Shown here one piece after another: positions 63,362-64,000 of a DNA stretch of 64,000 nt (position 1 is its first letter; the number at the start of each line of letters is the position of its first letter). A program made the translations under genes and the position numbers. Source of the DNA: Aliidiomarina celeris (GTDB taxonomy: Bacteria > Pseudomonadota > Gammaproteobacteria > Enterobacterales > Alteromonadaceae); NCBI RefSeq assembly GCF_003316875.1, contig NZ_QMIL01000003.1, forward strand, positions 62,001-126,000, written 5' to 3'. The notes under the pieces are model-generated. The model ran no database searches. It was not told the DNA's origin and worked only from the letters and a program-made list of their open reading frames with translations.

Positions 63362-64000
63362 TTGAGCATTAAAGCGAGCAAGACAGCACGCAAAGCTATT
63401 TTGGTTCTCGCTGACGGTACTGTTTTTCATGGAAGCGCCATTGGCGCTGATGGACAGGCTGTTGGTGAAGTGGTTTTCAATACGGCCATGACCGGCTACC
63501 AAGAAATTCTTACCGACCCCTCGTACGCAGAACAACTCGTTACCCTCACTTATCCCCATATTGGCAATTACGGCACCACTCCAGAAGATCGTGAGTCTGA
63601 CCGGGTGTGGGCGAAGGCGCTTGTCATTCGAGACTGTTCGCCGATTGCCAGTAACTTTCGCAGTCAGCAAAGTTTACCCGATTACCTTAAGGCAAACGGC
63701 GTAGTGGGTATTGCCGATATCGATACTCGCCGCCTTACCTTGCGTTTGCGCGAAACTGGCGCGCAAAGTGGTTGTGTGATGACCTACAGTCATGATCAAC
63801 AAGCACCGGTAGAAGACGCTTTAGCCGCAGCCCGGGGTTTTGCAGGCTTGGCCGGCATGGACCTGGCCAAAGTTGCAACCTGCAATGAGTCTTTTGTTTG
63901 GAAAGAAGGCGCATGGCAGCTAGGGGTTGGCTTTGAGGTTCCGACTGAGCATCAATTTCATGTGGTTGCATACGATTTTGGGGCGAAATACAACATTCTC
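63362..64000 (+). CDS. carA: carbamoyl-phosphate synthase small subunit (3' truncated by window)
   Basis: CarA is the glutaminase subunit supplying ammonia to CarB for carbamoyl phosphate, shared by arginine and pyrimidine synthesis. The frame runs off the window end, so 213 residues of about 380 are visible. The start is TTG at 63362 with GGAGG 5 nt upstream. Conserved blocks: [73 protein letters not shown], and the beginning of the glutaminase domain [13 protein letters not shown]. The catalytic cysteine would lie beyond the window. Confidence 0.95.
   Translation, partial: MSIKASKTARKAILVLADGTVFHGSAIGADGQAVGEVVFNTAMTGYQEILTDPSYAEQLVTLTYPHIGNYGTTPEDRESDRVWAKALVIRDCSPIASNFRSQQSLPDYLKANGVVGIADIDTRRLTLRLRETGAQSGCVMTYSHDQQAPVEDALAAARGFAGLAGMDLAKVATCNESFVWKEGAWQLGVGFEVPTEHQFHVVAYDFGAKYNIL

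Overview
The window reads as a stretch of chromosome from a free-living gammaproteobacterium. Gene order (fimV-truA-accD-folC-dedD-cvpA-purF, tig-clpP-clpX-lon-hupB-ppiD, bamE/recN/nadK/grpE-dnaK-dnaJ, dapB-carA, fadI-fadJ), CCA-encoding tRNA genes, sigma-32-type heat-shock promoters, a LexA box at recN and a FadR-type operator at fadI all fit this class. Protein content (DUF1415, QEGLA protein, MoxR-Bat cluster, GGDEF/EAL proteins, a large M16 protease) suggests the Alteromonadales, plausibly Idiomarinaceae. That family-level call is inference; no rRNA gene is present to test it.

Layout. 1-7.3 kb: C-terminal end of a FimV/HubP-like protein, then truA, accD, folC, a DedD-like SPOR protein, cvpA and purF, followed by a TraB/GumN-like protein whose first codons contain an intrinsic terminator. 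7.3-11.6 kb: astB (minus) divergent from topA. 11.66-20.05 kb: ten tightly packed genes encoding a type IVb pilus of the R64/TCP class (TcpQ-like, secretin lipoprotein PilN, PilO, PilP, ATPase PilQ, platform PilR, major pilin PilS and three further pilin-like proteins). It lies between topA and folD and is the most accessory-looking part of the window. 20.0-21.7 kb: folD and a tRNA cluster Pro-Arg-His-Pro with a strong promoter. 21.7-27.8 kb: DUF1415 protein, QEGLA putative metallopeptidase, MetC-like enzyme, YigZ, a Clp-like lipoprotein and a GAF-GGDEF diguanylate cyclase.

28.1-36.5 kb is a proteostasis block (tig, clpP, clpX, lon, hupB, ppiD) with clear terminators. 36.6-43.5 kb (minus) is a complete MoxR-DUF58-DUF4381-VWA-VWA/TPR-BatD operon. 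43.7-47.3 kb is fadI-fadJ, the anaerobic-type beta-oxidation complex, under a promoter with a FadR-type palindrome. 47.4-55.96 kb holds a small membrane protein, a PAS-GGDEF-EAL protein, an M16 protease, bamE, recN and nadK, all but the first on the minus strand. 56.0-61.0 kb is grpE, dnaK, dnaJ and an M48 lipoprotein peptidase, with near-consensus sigma-32 promoters before grpE and dnaK. 61.0-64.0 kb has a dicarboxylate/amino-acid symporter, dapB with an in-frame 18-bp tandem repeat, and the start of carA behind an attenuator-like leader.

Most of the window is core metabolism and stress response. The points most worth a second look are the pilus operon, especially a 74-residue pilin-like protein with no leader peptide, the terminator inside the GumN-like gene, and the carA leader. 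No CRISPR array, insertion sequence, integrase or phage gene was seen.
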